From: Lachnospiraceae bacterium
GTDB taxonomy: Bacteria; Bacillota; Clostridia; Lachnospirales; Lachnospiraceae
Assembly (NCBI GenBank): GCA_014804795.1
Contig: JAAUZC010000015.1
Span: 9,857 to 73,856 of the forward strand
Direction: 5' to 3'
DNA: 64,000 nucleotides
The stretch's first letter is position 1, and the number at the start of each line of letters is the position of its first letter. Positions 52,809 to 60,202 of this stretch are shown here, one piece after another. Position numbers and translations under genes: made by a program. Below the pieces are notes generated by a model that was given only the letters and a program-made list of their open reading frames with translations, was not told where the DNA came from and did not search any database.

Positions 52809-54002
52809 ATGGCTGACGTTACGAAACTGGAACAGGCGCTCCCCGTTGCGCCTTTAAAAATTGTAGCTCTCGACTCTGCTGCGGAAATGGGCAGAGTCAT
52901 CAATGAACATCTTGTTAATTTTCGAAGGGAAACCCATAAAGATCTGACAAACGATCCCGCCTTTCAGGGATATCACGAAGATAATTATCTCGCCCGCTTT
53001 GACTGCCCGCGTTTCGGCAGCGGCGAGAGCAAAGGTATTTTCAAGGAATCTATCCGCGGCAAGGATCTTTATATTTTACTGGATGTCTGCAACCACAGCA
53101 TCACATATCAGATGAACGGTTACACAAACCACAAATCCCCCGATGACCACTATCAGGATCTGAAACGTGTTATCGCGGCGGCGGGCGGCAAGGCATACCG
53201 TATCACTGTTATTATGCCGTTTTTATATGAGAGCAGACAGCATAAGCGAAACGGCAGGGAATCTCTTGACTGTGCCTATGCTTTAAGAGAACTTTCTGAC
53301 ATGGGTGTCAGCAATATCGTTACATTCGATGCTCACGATCCCCGGGTACAAAACTCCGTACCTCTCTGCGGCTTTGATAGCTTCATGCCTACCTACCAGT
53401 TCACAAAGGCTTTACTGGCAGCAGAACCGGATATCATCATCGACAAAGACCATACCATCGTCTTAAGCCCCGATGAAGGTGCGCTTGACCGCGCGATCTA
53501 CTTTGCCAATGTGTTGGGCGTAGATGTGGGCATGTTCTATAAACGACGGGATTATTCTACTATTGTAAATGGCAAAAACCCTATTGTGGCGCATGAATTT
53601 CTTGGTGACAATATCGCCGGAAAAGACGCCATCATTGTGGATGATATGATCTCCTCCGGGGAGAGCATGATCGACACCGCCCGCATCCTAAAAGAATTCA
53701 AGGTGAACCGTGTATTTATCTGCACAACTTTCGGCCTGTTTACAAACGGTCTTGCTTACTTTGACGATGCCTACGAAAAGGGCTATTTTGATAAACTGAT
53801 CACTACCAATCTGACTTATCAGACACCGGAACTTCTGACCCGCCCGTACTATATCACTGCCGATATGAACAAGTTTTTAGCGTCCATTATCGATTTTATG
53901 AACCACAACGTATCCATGAATTTTGTGCGGACTCCTACCGACAAGATCCGGGCGTTGATGGACGAGCATAACCGAAAGCTGAAGGAAACAAAATCATCTT
54001 AA
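52809..54002 (+). CDS. prs: ribose-phosphate pyrophosphokinase
   Basis: Makes PRPP from ribose 5-phosphate and ATP for nucleotide, His and Trp synthesis. 397 residues from the ATG at 52809 (MADVTKLEQALPVAPLK), seven bases from GGGAG. This is the longer clostridial form (standard PRPP synthetases are about 315). The PRPP-binding loop is DAIIVDDMISSGESMIDTA, the flexible ATP region MPFLYESRQHKRNGRESLDC and a phosphate site SPDEGALDRAIYFA. Alone, with its own promoter, converging on an aldehyde dehydrogenase remnant that overlaps its last bases. Confidence 0.92.
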   Translation: MADVTKLEQALPVAPLKIVALDSAAEMGRVINEHLVNFRRETHKDLTNDPAFQGYHEDNYLARFDCPRFGSGESKGIFKESIRGKDLYILLDVCNHSITYQMNGYTNHKSPDDHYQDLKRVIAAAGGKAYRITVIMPFLYESRQHKRNGRESLDCAYALRELSDMGVSNIVTFDAHDPRVQNSVPLCGFDSFMPTYQFTKALLAAEPDIIIDKDHTIVLSPDEGALDRAIYFANVLGVDVGMFYKRRDYSTIVNGKNPIVAHEFLGDNIAGKDAIIVDDMISSGESMIDTARILKEFKVNRVFICTTFGLFTNGLAYFDDAYEKGYFDKLITTNLTYQTPELLTRPYYITADMNKFLASIIDFMNHNVSMNFVRTPTDKIRALMDEHNRKLKETKSS

Positions 54003-54317
54003 AAACAATCGGAGCAGTCTGCTGTAGAGACTGCGCTTATAGGGCTGATACCTCATCGGCAGATCAAGCCAGGTTTTCTTATCTACAATACTTTTTGTAT
54101 GAGAAAATGTTTCAAAACCTACTCTGCCGTGGTAAGCCCCCATTCCGCTTTCCCCTACACCGCCGAAGCTCATTTCGCTTGTCGCAAGATGGATCACCAC
54201 ATCGTTCACGCATCCGCCGCCGAAAGGGATGCGTGATGTTATTTGATCAATATGGGACCGGTTGGCCGAAAAAATATAGAGCGCAAGCGCTTTTGGCCTT
54301 CCGGTATATTTTTTCAA
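53994..54317 (-). pseudogene. C-terminal remnant of an aldehyde dehydrogenase
   Basis: 107 codons that match only the end of class-3-like aldehyde dehydrogenases (about 455 residues): RPKALALYIFSANRSHID, FGGGCVNDVVIHLATSEM, FGGVGESGMGAYHGRVGFET and FSHTKSIVDKKTWLDLPMRY. The catalytic Cys and the whole N-terminal domain are missing, and degV ends 13 bp upstream. There is no good start codon. It is a deletion remnant. Confidence 0.85.
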
Positions 54318-54329
54318 AAATATTCATGA

Positions 54330-55190
54330 TCACTTCACCTGTTTGTCGGCGAAAAATGCTGCCGCAATAGCACCGGGGCCGGCGTGCGTGCTGATCGTAC
54401 TGCCGATCATCGTCACCGGTAAGGAATCCAAATGTCCTTCCCAGAGTGCGCGGCTGTTGTCAATATACCCTTTCAAAAGCGCATCATCCGTTCCGGAATA
54501 GGCAAGCATCACGGGCAGATTGAAATCTACGCCGCCCTTCTGCTTAATGAATTCTGTCAGCATATTGTCACCCTGTCTGGATCCCCGCGCTTTCCCGATC
54601 ACTTTGACTTCCCCGTCTTCCACGCTCAAAACCGGTTTGATATTTAGAACCGCTCCTGCGAACCCGGCGGTTTTAGACAGTCGTCCTCCGCGGACAAGAT
54701 ACTCCAAAGTATCCACCCTCGCCAAAAGGCAGACTCTTGACTTGATGCGGTTCAATTCTTCTGCTATTTCCCGGCCGCTCAGCCCTTTATCCCGCAAGCC
54801 GACAGCGTACATGATTAAAATCCTCTGGCCTATAGTAACGCTTTCACTGTCCACGATCCAGACTTTTCCGGAAAAATCTGCTGCAGCGATAACGGCGCTT
54901 TGCAATGTACCGGACAGCTTCCCCGCAATGCTTATCACCACAACTTCATCACCGTTTTCCACAGCAGGCCGAAACACTTCCTCAAATTCCGCCGGGCATA
55001 TCTGGCTTGTGGTCGGCAGTTCCTTACAGGTCTCCAATTTGTCATAAAATTCCTGTGTTGTTATGGTCACACCGTCCAGATATTCCACACCATCAATCAA
55101 AGTTTTTAACGGTAAAACAGTAATATTCAGTTCCTTTGCCTCGCTCTGCGAAATATCGCAGGCCGAGTCACTGATCAATCTTACAGCCAT
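54330..55190 (-). CDS. DegV-family fatty-acid-binding protein
   Basis: 286 residues. DegV pattern: RLISDSACDISQSEAKELN, TSQICPAEFEEVFRPAVENG, ISIAGKLSGTLQSAVIAA, and the C-terminal IGSTISTHAGPGAIAAAFF. DegV proteins bind fatty acids as subunits (FakB-like) for fatty-acid kinase, so a role in using or recycling fatty acids is likely but not certain. The start overlaps the MarR gene by 10 bp, so they are co-translated. Confidence 0.92.
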   Translation of the reverse strand: MAVRLISDSACDISQSEAKELNITVLPLKTLIDGVEYLDGVTITTQEFYDKLETCKELPTTSQICPAEFEEVFRPAVENGDEVVVISIAGKLSGTLQSAVIAAADFSGKVWIVDSESVTIGQRILIMYAVGLRDKGLSGREIAEELNRIKSRVCLLARVDTLEYLVRGGRLSKTAGFAGAVLNIKPVLSVEDGEVKVIGKARGSRQGDNMLTEFIKQKGGVDFNLPVMLAYSGTDDALLKGYIDNSRALWEGHLDSLPVTMIGSTISTHAGPGAIAAAFFADKQVK

Positions 55191-55666
55191 TTATCAATAA
55201 CCTCCTGTATCCTGTTGTTTTCATTCAGTTCGCCAAAACCGTTTGCCAAAATCCGGAGTGTGCGATAAAACGTGATAAGATCTTCCTTTGAGATATCCCG
55301 GCTCACCGTATTCTGAATATCCGCGGCCACGGCTGAAATGACATCTGCCAGCTCCTCGCCCTTACTTGTAAGCAGCAGCTTCCAGCCATAGCGATGTTTA
55401 TCGCTGCTGTCCTGCGTATAAATGAGCCCTTTGTCAAAGAGATCGTCAATCTCTCTGGAAACAAGGCTGCGGTTGGATTGCCCCGCTGCCGCCAGTTCCG
55501 AAGCCGACATTCCCTCCGGATGTGTCCGCAGTAAATAGAGCCAGAATACATGGACTGCTTTTATGCCGAGCTGTGCCGTATAGCGGGCTTTCAGCTTTTG
55601 TATATTGCCGTGAACACATGATATCAGGGACGAAAATTCTTCAAAACGCTCTTGCTCCATCATCAT
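55181..55666 (-). CDS. MarR-family transcriptional regulator
   Basis: 162 residues from the first of three ATGs (55666), with GGAGG six bases upstream. Winged helix: GMSASELAAAGQSNRSLVSR, EIDDLFDKGLIYTQDSSDKH and the wing YGWKLLLTSKGEELAD. It is coupled to degV, and its own promoter lies inside a perfect palindrome, so it likely represses this operon and may sense a fatty acid or similar ligand. Confidence 0.9.
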   Translation of the reverse strand: MMMEQERFEEFSSLISCVHGNIQKLKARYTAQLGIKAVHVFWLYLLRTHPEGMSASELAAAGQSNRSLVSREIDDLFDKGLIYTQDSSDKHRYGWKLLLTSKGEELADVISAVAADIQNTVSRDISKEDLITFYRTLRILANGFGELNENNRIQEVIDKWL

Positions 55667-55685
55667 CGCGCACCTCCAGAAGTGT

Positions 55686-55722
55686 ATTCTACACCCAAAA
55701 TGTTTACTTGTCAACATTTTGG
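55686..55722 (-). promoter_or_regulatory. marR-degV promoter with palindromic operator
   Basis: TTGACA (55709-55714), 17-bp spacer, TAGAAT (55686-55691). A perfect inverted repeat CCAAAATGTT (55695-55704) and AACATTTTGG (55713-55722), spacer 8 bp, covers the -35 and spacer: a textbook MarR autoregulation site. Confidence 0.8.
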
Positions 55723-55755
55723 ATGCGAGTATAAGATAATCAGGCAACATCCGCC

Positions 55756-56333
55756 TTAATCTCTTTTTAACCTGTCATACAGTATTTCTTCTTCTCCTGT
55801 TGAAAGAGTTACTTTCTTCTTATACAGTAAAGTCCATGATGCCTGATTCCGAGTGTAATCCATTTTATCCTGCGGGAAAAATGAACGACAGAAATATCTT
55901 CCTTCCTCTCCATTCCCTGCCAGAAACAAAAATATATTTCTTCCTTCCGCATTGTTTTTCATAATATAGTCTGCTTTTATAACTGAATAAGCATTCTGCT
56001 TCCGATTGTACTTAAAAATTGTATCATTGCTGTCGATCATGCTTTCCAAAAGAGGGAGCATGTCTATTCTGTCTGCAATCTTATAATACAGGTCAGACGA
56101 CTGGAGCTGTTCTGCCGTTATCCGCCGTTCTTTTATTGCATCAAATATTTTTCCCCTGTCATGAACTAACTCCGGTCTGTCTGTCAGATATTGAAGTCCC
56201 ATTAAATGAAAGCATTCTTTTTTATCAAAATTTATCTGTAACGGGACAGATATGTTTTTTCTTCCCAACACCAAATGGTATTCTTTATCCAACAGTTTCC
56301 CGAAGCATCCACGCATTCATACACATTACGCAT
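55756..56333 (-). CDS. PBECR4-domain nuclease-like protein, frameshifted near its N-terminus
   Basis: The long frame (55756-56316, 186 codons) carries LLDKEYHLVLGRKN, ECFHLMGLQYLTDRPE and a C-terminal YDRLKRD, matching the PBECR4 branch of Barnase/EndoU/colicin/RelE-like RNase domains. Its ATG at 56316 has no ribosome site. A second ATG at 56333, eight bases from AGAGGT, begins MRNVYECVDASG in another frame. Joining the frames at 56296-56301 (GGGAAA) gives VYECVDASGKLLDKEYH, a normal family start. So a one-base loss is likely, making this a disabled or shifted gene unless the run slips. A promoter, structured RNA and terminator hairpin precede it. Confidence 0.6.
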
Positions 56334-56359
56334 CAGATGTACCTCTTCTCTTTTGAAAC

Positions 56360-56392
56360 AGGAAAAGCCCTGCTTTACGCAGAGCTTTTCCT
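56360..56392 (-). terminator. terminator hairpin between the structured RNA and the PBECR4 gene
   Basis: A 14-pair stem (one G-U pair on the minus strand), AGGAAAAGCTCTGC against GCAGGGCTTTTCCT, 5-nt loop, with UUUU inside the closing arm. It sits 27 bp before the PBECR4 start, so it could attenuate that gene. Confidence 0.6.
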
Positions 56393-56529
56393 GACGTTTT
56401 CTTTCAACTGCATATGCAGTCTAGCCAGAATGCGGTAAACGCTAAACCCATCCAAAGCTCGTAAGGCACTGCCCTCTGGCACAACACCTTATGTCAACGC
56501 TTTGACCGACACTCAAGTTGCCTGTCTTT
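56393..56529 (-). ncRNA. predicted structured RNA upstream of the PBECR4 gene
   Basis: About 135 nt from a consensus promoter to a terminator hairpin with no reading frame of note. Pairing: CAAAGC/GCTTTG (56499-56504 with 56453-56458) encloses a hairpin closed by TAAGG/CCTTA (56462-56491). A competing GTCAA-AGCG-TTGAC hairpin lies at 56493-56506. A CTGCATATGCAG palindrome is at 56408-56419. I could not match it to a known RNA family. It may be an antitoxin-like or leader RNA. Confidence 0.45.
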
Positions 56530-56535
56530 AATATT

Positions 56536-56564
56536 ATATTACAGTGCGCCTAAAAATATGTCAA
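56536..56564 (-). promoter_or_regulatory. consensus sigma-A promoter for the structured RNA
   Basis: TTGACA (56559-56564), 17-bp spacer, TAATAT (56536-56541). It starts 32 bp past the stop of the 253-residue gene, showing the RNA is an independent transcript. Confidence 0.65.
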
Positions 56565-56595
56565 TCAGAATTTCCTTGGATATACATTTGCCACA

Positions 56596-57357
56596 CTACC
56601 CCTTAAGGATTTTGTTAAAAGCATCGTTTATCTTTTTCTCGACATCCTTTATCTCATCCTGATCAACAGCTTCCTCTATCTCCTCAAGGACAGCTTCCTG
56701 CCCCTCAGCATTTTCTATCATCCACAAGCGCAAAACAAGACACATATAGTTTAATGGAAAAGGGTTGTCCCATTTAAAACTCTGATTCTGGCAGACAAGA
56801 CTATATGCAAATACTGACACATACAAATGCCATTTTTGATTTGCCTTTTTTCCACGATTATTGGCAGGATTCAAAATATCAATGTCTATACCTTCTAAAA
56901 ATTTCAGATCAATCTTCCTGGCTGCTAAATCAGGCTCCTCGAATTCTAAAACAAACGCTTCGTCCTCAATCTTACCGATTCTCTCATATTTCTTATTATA
57001 AATCTCAATCGGGAAGGTCGCTTCTTTCCACTCTTTCCATACCGACGATTCTTTCCATGTTGACAATCTTTCCCATGCCGGCAGTTTTTCCCATACCTGC
57101 AGGTCTTTCCAGGCCCGCAGTACTCTGTACAGGCTCACATTATCCTTATGCTCACAATATTCTAATTTTTCTAAATCTTCTGTATAATTTTTAAAATCCT
57201 CATACAGTTCCAGATATCCATTGCTATCTTCCCGCCTTTTTCTATTTTCTTTTGAGTACCAACTGACATGGAAATATTTCAGAGTTACCTCATCCCTGTT
57301 TTTCTCCTCATAAAGGTTACAGATCTCCTCATTTTTTATACGACTGCTCATTGTCAC
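56596..57357 (-). CDS. unknown protein with tryptophan hexapeptide repeats
   Basis: 253 residues, no signal or membrane span. I do not recognise it. The middle has tandem six-residue units of the type W-[KE]-x-[LS]-x-[VAT] with Trp at about 83, 89, 95, 101 and 107 (WKDLQV, WEKLPA, WERLST, WKESSV, WKEW). A charged C-terminus EEIEEAVDQDEIKDVEKKIN looks helical. The GTG start at 57357 overlaps the TGA of the preceding broken gene (GTGA), supporting it over the ATG two codons later. It belongs to an AT-richer accessory island. Confidence 0.65.
   Translation of the reverse strand: MTMSSRIKNEEICNLYEEKNRDEVTLKYFHVSWYSKENRKRREDSNGYLELYEDFKNYTEDLEKLEYCEHKDNVSLYRVLRAWKDLQVWEKLPAWERLSTWKESSVWKEWKEATFPIEIYNKKYERIGKIEDEAFVLEFEEPDLAARKIDLKFLEGIDIDILNPANNRGKKANQKWHLYVSVFAYSLVCQNQSFKWDNPFPLNYMCLVLRLWMIENAEGQEAVLEEIEEAVDQDEIKDVEKKINDAFNKILKG
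57022..57116 (-). repeat. 18-bp tandem repeats encoding W-hexapeptides
   Basis: Trp codons occur at exact 18-bp spacing (first bases 57111, 57093, 57075, 57057, 57039) with TGGGAAA/TGGAAAG beginnings. About five diverged units. Confidence 0.8.
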
Positions 57358-57678
57358 ATCATCCTTTCTTTTTTATTTATTGTGTTTCTTTTATTTGAAA
57401 GCATCATAACTTCCTTTATCGCTTCATTGGTACCATCTGCTCTGTCAGCCGACAATATGTATTTCTGTCCTGAAAATGTTGCACATCATTGGCCCAACAA
57501 GAATTTTGTATTGACCGCTGTCAAGATCACCACCCGAAAGACCGCTGCCTGTTGTTTCACCTCCTCTTGTCTTTATATTCAGGTTGCCGTCTACAGCATT
57601 TACGATCATTTCCTGCTGTACAAACAGACACATTACCATAAGTAAAGCGATAATAAGCTTGACGCATTTCTTCTTGAT
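57354..57678 (-). pseudogene. broken small secreted-protein gene
   Basis: One frame reads a signal peptide KKKCVKLIIALLMVMCLFVQ, then a Gly-rich TRGGETTGSGLSGGDLDSGQ, and stops at 57445. It has GAAAGGAAAAGG upstream but the expected start position holds ATC (57676-57678), not ATG. A second frame takes over near 57477-57483 with FSGQKYILSADRADGTNEAI and ends at 57354, overlapping the next gene's GTG. Joining them restores a protein of about 110 residues. So there is both a lost start and a one-base shift. The family is unknown. Confidence 0.4.
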
Positions 57679-57735
57679 TCTTAACCTTTTCCTTTCTTTA
57701 CCCTGACTTTTATTTGAAATTATTATAAAATACCA

Positions 57736-57767
57736 AAAATAAAGGGCAGTCTCAATAAGACCACCCT
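57736..57767 (-). terminator. terminator upstream of the broken secreted-protein gene
   Basis: Minus strand AGGGTGGTCT and AGACTGCCCT (57743-57767) pair over ten positions with two G-U pairs, 5-nt loop, followed by a U-rich tail. It would end transcripts of the 49-residue and upstream genes. Confidence 0.7.
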
Positions 57768-57861
57768 CGAAATATAATTACATATTTGCATTTCTCTTTC
57801 ATCTATTTTAAATTGCAATTTTATTTCCTTTCTTTTGTTTAATTTTGTCCATAAATTAACA

Positions 57862-57902
57862 CTAAATGGACATTCATAAATATACATAAAATGTCCATTT
57901 AG
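57862..57902. repeat. 12-bp inverted repeat at the stop of the 49-residue gene
   Basis: CTAAATGGACAT (57862-57873) and ATGTCCATTTAG (57891-57902), 17-nt loop, overlapping the stop codon. TGTCCAT recurs at 57847-57853. The role is unclear. The remaining 57400-57900 stretch holds only the broken gene and the terminator. Confidence 0.5.
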
Positions 57903-58048
57903 GCTAAAGGTAGATTGAACACATCCGTGATGTGCACGAATCTCTTACACATGTCATCCAATGACTCTGTCGGCTGCCTCTGTGTGATAGCATCGATTTC
58001 ATTCATACTCATCTGTAATTTCGAATTCAAAAAATATTTGTTTTCCAT
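57899..58048 (-). CDS. small unknown protein, 49 residues
   Basis: Start ATG at 58048 with a perfect AGGAGGGG seven bases upstream; the peptide begins MENKYFLNSKLQMSMNEIDA and ends FVHITDVFNLPLA. No span or signal. Same strand and direction as its larger neighbours, 78 bp after the 105-residue gene. The ribosome site and intact frame argue it is real; function unknown. Confidence 0.6.
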   Translation of the reverse strand: MENKYFLNSKLQMSMNEIDAITQRQPTESLDDMCKRFVHITDVFNLPLA

Positions 58049-58126
58049 ACTTTCCCCTCCTATACGGACATGTTTTATGCATCTGTGTAGAATATCTCCT
58101 TATCATAAAGCAAAATTGCGTTAGAA

Positions 58127-58444
58127 TCACTCACCTTCTACCTGTAACGTATGAAAAAATATTCTCTTTCCAATTAATGACTTTATTCTCGCGTCTAATG
58201 AACCTTTCAGTGTGTCTTCCATTGTTTTGGTGCAATGTACGTGTTGATCACATCCGTTCTGTATGGTGACGACCATTGTTTCTGAATGACACTTACCGGT
58301 GCCTATCATTTCTTCAATGACCTTTGTTACGTCTTGGTCGTAATTTTTGCCGTCACGATTTTTGACAAGATCGCCGTCTATGACGACATGTGTGCTAGCA
58401 TAAAGAAGCTTGGTGCTGTAAAGAAAATCTGAACTTGTTTTCAC
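58127..58444 (-). CDS. unknown protein, 105 residues
   Basis: Starts at a GTG (58444) behind AGGAGGAAGGA. Contains LYASTHVVIDGDLVKNRDGK, then a stretch with one Cys and one His, MIGTGKCHSETMVV, and NGCDQHVHCTKTMEDTLKG with a Cys/His cluster that could bind metal. No family recognised. It lies between the 395-residue membrane protein and the 49-residue gene in one direction. Confidence 0.6.
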   Translation of the reverse strand: MKTSSDFLYSTKLLYASTHVVIDGDLVKNRDGKNYDQDVTKVIEEMIGTGKCHSETMVVTIQNGCDQHVHCTKTMEDTLKGSLDARIKSLIGKRIFFHTLQVEGE

Positions 58445-58581
58445 TAATTCCTTCCTCCTGTTCCAATTAATGTCATTGCATGAATGTTATAATTTTTGAC
58501 GTATGGAGTGATCTACATGTGCACATAAAAATTTTATACTAACCAATATAATGTAATTTATAGTATACAGATATTTATAAT

Positions 58582-59769
58582 TTACATATCGCCACGATGT
58601 TCACCGTTTTCACACTCTTCCTGGGTAGGGGTAGGTTCAGAAAACTGAGCTCCACCAGGACTGTTGTCTGTTTTGATGTAACCTATACCAGGACAATATC
58701 CATAACCTTCTTTAGGACCTTCGTAACCAGGCATCCCTATGTAAGGATCATTACTATTTACATTTGAATTATTACTTTCTTTAGGTGTGTCATTTGTGGG
58801 TGCCTGGGAATTACTTACAGGCTGTTTTCCGTCGTTTGTGTTGGAATTTTGTAAAACCTGCAGATTTTCCAAATTCTTACCATTTACTATTTTGTTTATT
58901 TCGTCCTGTTTTACAACGTCAAGAATTTTATAGTCGTTATTTATGTTACCTATAAGTGAAGCGTATTGAGCTCCTTCATATGTCATTTTCACTACGAAAT
59001 TAATGTCATAACTACCCGTTATTCTATCTTCAAAAGTTAAGTCCATGACGGAATCTATTTCAAAATTGTTTAATTGGTCGACGTCAAAGTTATACACACC
59101 GTTGGCCACGAAATGCTTTAAAAGTTCATTTTCGACCAAATTTTCCTTGTTGATTTCTTTTTCGTTAAAGATTAAATAGCCAAGTCCACCAGCTGCGTCC
59201 ATGAATGTCCACTGAGAATGTTGTTCGGAAAGAGGGTTGTAAGAATCACCTAACGGTTCGAAAATTCTTTCAAGATTCCCTGAATTGTTTGCAGCCTCAA
59301 TGGAATCTAATAGAACGGAAGTCCTGCTTTGGTCATCTTTACGTGCTTCTTCGAACTGATCATGTGACAGTTTCACGGTATTTTTGACTAACTGAATCAA
59401 ACTTGCTTCGTCTGTTTTGATGGAAGTGTATGAAACTATCTCTGCGATTTCTTTTTCAGCATTTGATGCTACGGAAGCTGAACCTATGGTGTCTTTTCCG
59501 TCTTCAGTTTCCTCTTCTTCATTCACGTCTTCTGCTTCTTCTTCCTCTTTTTCCACCTTTACCATCTCTCTATCGTCAAGCAGCCCGTCATCAACACTTG
59601 TGTTACCGGCTACGTTTACGTCATTCACTTCGGCAGAATCATTCTTTTTGTTATCTAATGATATGACAAGAATTACAACGGCGATGATACATACCAATCC
59701 GCCTAAACCGCCGATGACAACTTTCTTGTTTATTCCTCTCTTATCATTCATATTATCCATTATTTTCAT
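58582..59769 (-). CDS. single-span membrane protein with extracellular domain, unknown
   Basis: 395 residues. One span at about 17-39 (VVIGGLGGLVCIIAVVILVI), an acidic low-complexity spacer (KEEEEAEDVNEEEETEDGK), a globular extracellular part (about 105-310) with YDINFVVKMTYEGAQYASLI resembling NTF2-like folds, and an Asn/Pro/Ser-rich tail with DPYIGMPGYEGPKEGYGYCP. GGAGGGG is seven bases before the ATG. Base composition is more AT-rich than core genes. Function unknown; it may be the main membrane component of this small island. Confidence 0.7.
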   Translation of the reverse strand: MKIMDNMNDKRGINKKVVIGGLGGLVCIIAVVILVISLDNKKNDSAEVNDVNVAGNTSVDDGLLDDREMVKVEKEEEEAEDVNEEEETEDGKDTIGSASVASNAEKEIAEIVSYTSIKTDEASLIQLVKNTVKLSHDQFEEARKDDQSRTSVLLDSIEAANNSGNLERIFEPLGDSYNPLSEQHSQWTFMDAAGGLGYLIFNEKEINKENLVENELLKHFVANGVYNFDVDQLNNFEIDSVMDLTFEDRITGSYDINFVVKMTYEGAQYASLIGNINNDYKILDVVKQDEINKIVNGKNLENLQVLQNSNTNDGKQPVSNSQAPTNDTPKESNNSNVNSNDPYIGMPGYEGPKEGYGYCPGIGYIKTDNSPGGAQFSEPTPTQEECENGEHRGDM

Positions 59770-59908
59770 GACTATCCCCTCCTTTTGTCATCTTATATTC
59801 ACCACCGCAAATATAAATTGTTTTTCCGTCCTCCCCCGCTTTCCATCCCCCAAAACTTCCCAAGCGAAATAACTCCTTTTCCTTTACAAGGCATCTCCAT
59901 TAATCCAT

Positions 59909-60070
59909 CTACATCGGGGACTTTCGCGACAGTCTGCTTTTTTCATTCTCTTTCTGTAATAAACAGTGAATCCAACCTTTTAAGTAGAAATAATCTTCCG
60001 GATGGCACACTCTTATTTCTTCCAATTTTAATGCTATATCTTTTACATCCTCATTTTTTTGTGCATTCAT
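59909..60070 (-). CDS. small protein divergent from the phage-like Xre repressor
   Basis: 53 residues from the ATG at 60070 (MNAQKNEDVKDIALKLEEIR), eight bases from GGGAG. HPEDYFYLKGWIHCLLQKEN is a stretch I recognise from short proteins encoded next to Xre repressors in Lachnospiraceae mobile elements; no role is known. It has a perfect-consensus promoter that carries operator-like TTTGAAA sites. Confidence 0.6.
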   Translation of the reverse strand: MNAQKNEDVKDIALKLEEIRVCHPEDYFYLKGWIHCLLQKENEKSRLSRKSPM

Positions 60071-60104
60071 CTGTTTTTCTCCCTTCTTCGCTTTCATTGA
60101 AATC

Positions 60105-60182
60105 ATTATAGCATTCTTTGAAACCATTGTCAATATTATTTTCAAACTTTTTGTTTACTTTGAAATCAAATTGTGCTATAGT
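60105..60182. promoter_or_regulatory. divergent promoters with repeated TTTGAAA/TTTCAAA sites
   Basis: Minus: TTGACA (60128-60133), 17-bp spacer, TATAAT (60105-60110), a perfect consensus. Plus: TTTACT (60154-60159), 17-bp spacer, TATAGT (60177-60182). TTTGAAA or its complement occurs at about 60118-60124, 60139-60145 and 60159-60165, inside or next to both promoters, as for a lambda-type repressor operator array. Confidence 0.7.
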
Positions 60183-60202
60183 GCTTTCAAGGAGGTGAGG
60201 AC

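Noticed and set aside
56393-56529. CRISPR repeat or IS200/IS605-type end RNA
   Set aside because: No repeated spacer units, no transposase or TnpB-like gene nearby; kept only as an unclassified structured RNA.
57915-58124. 69-codon plus-strand frame opposite the 49-residue gene
   Set aside because: No ribosome site; the minus-strand gene has a perfect one.
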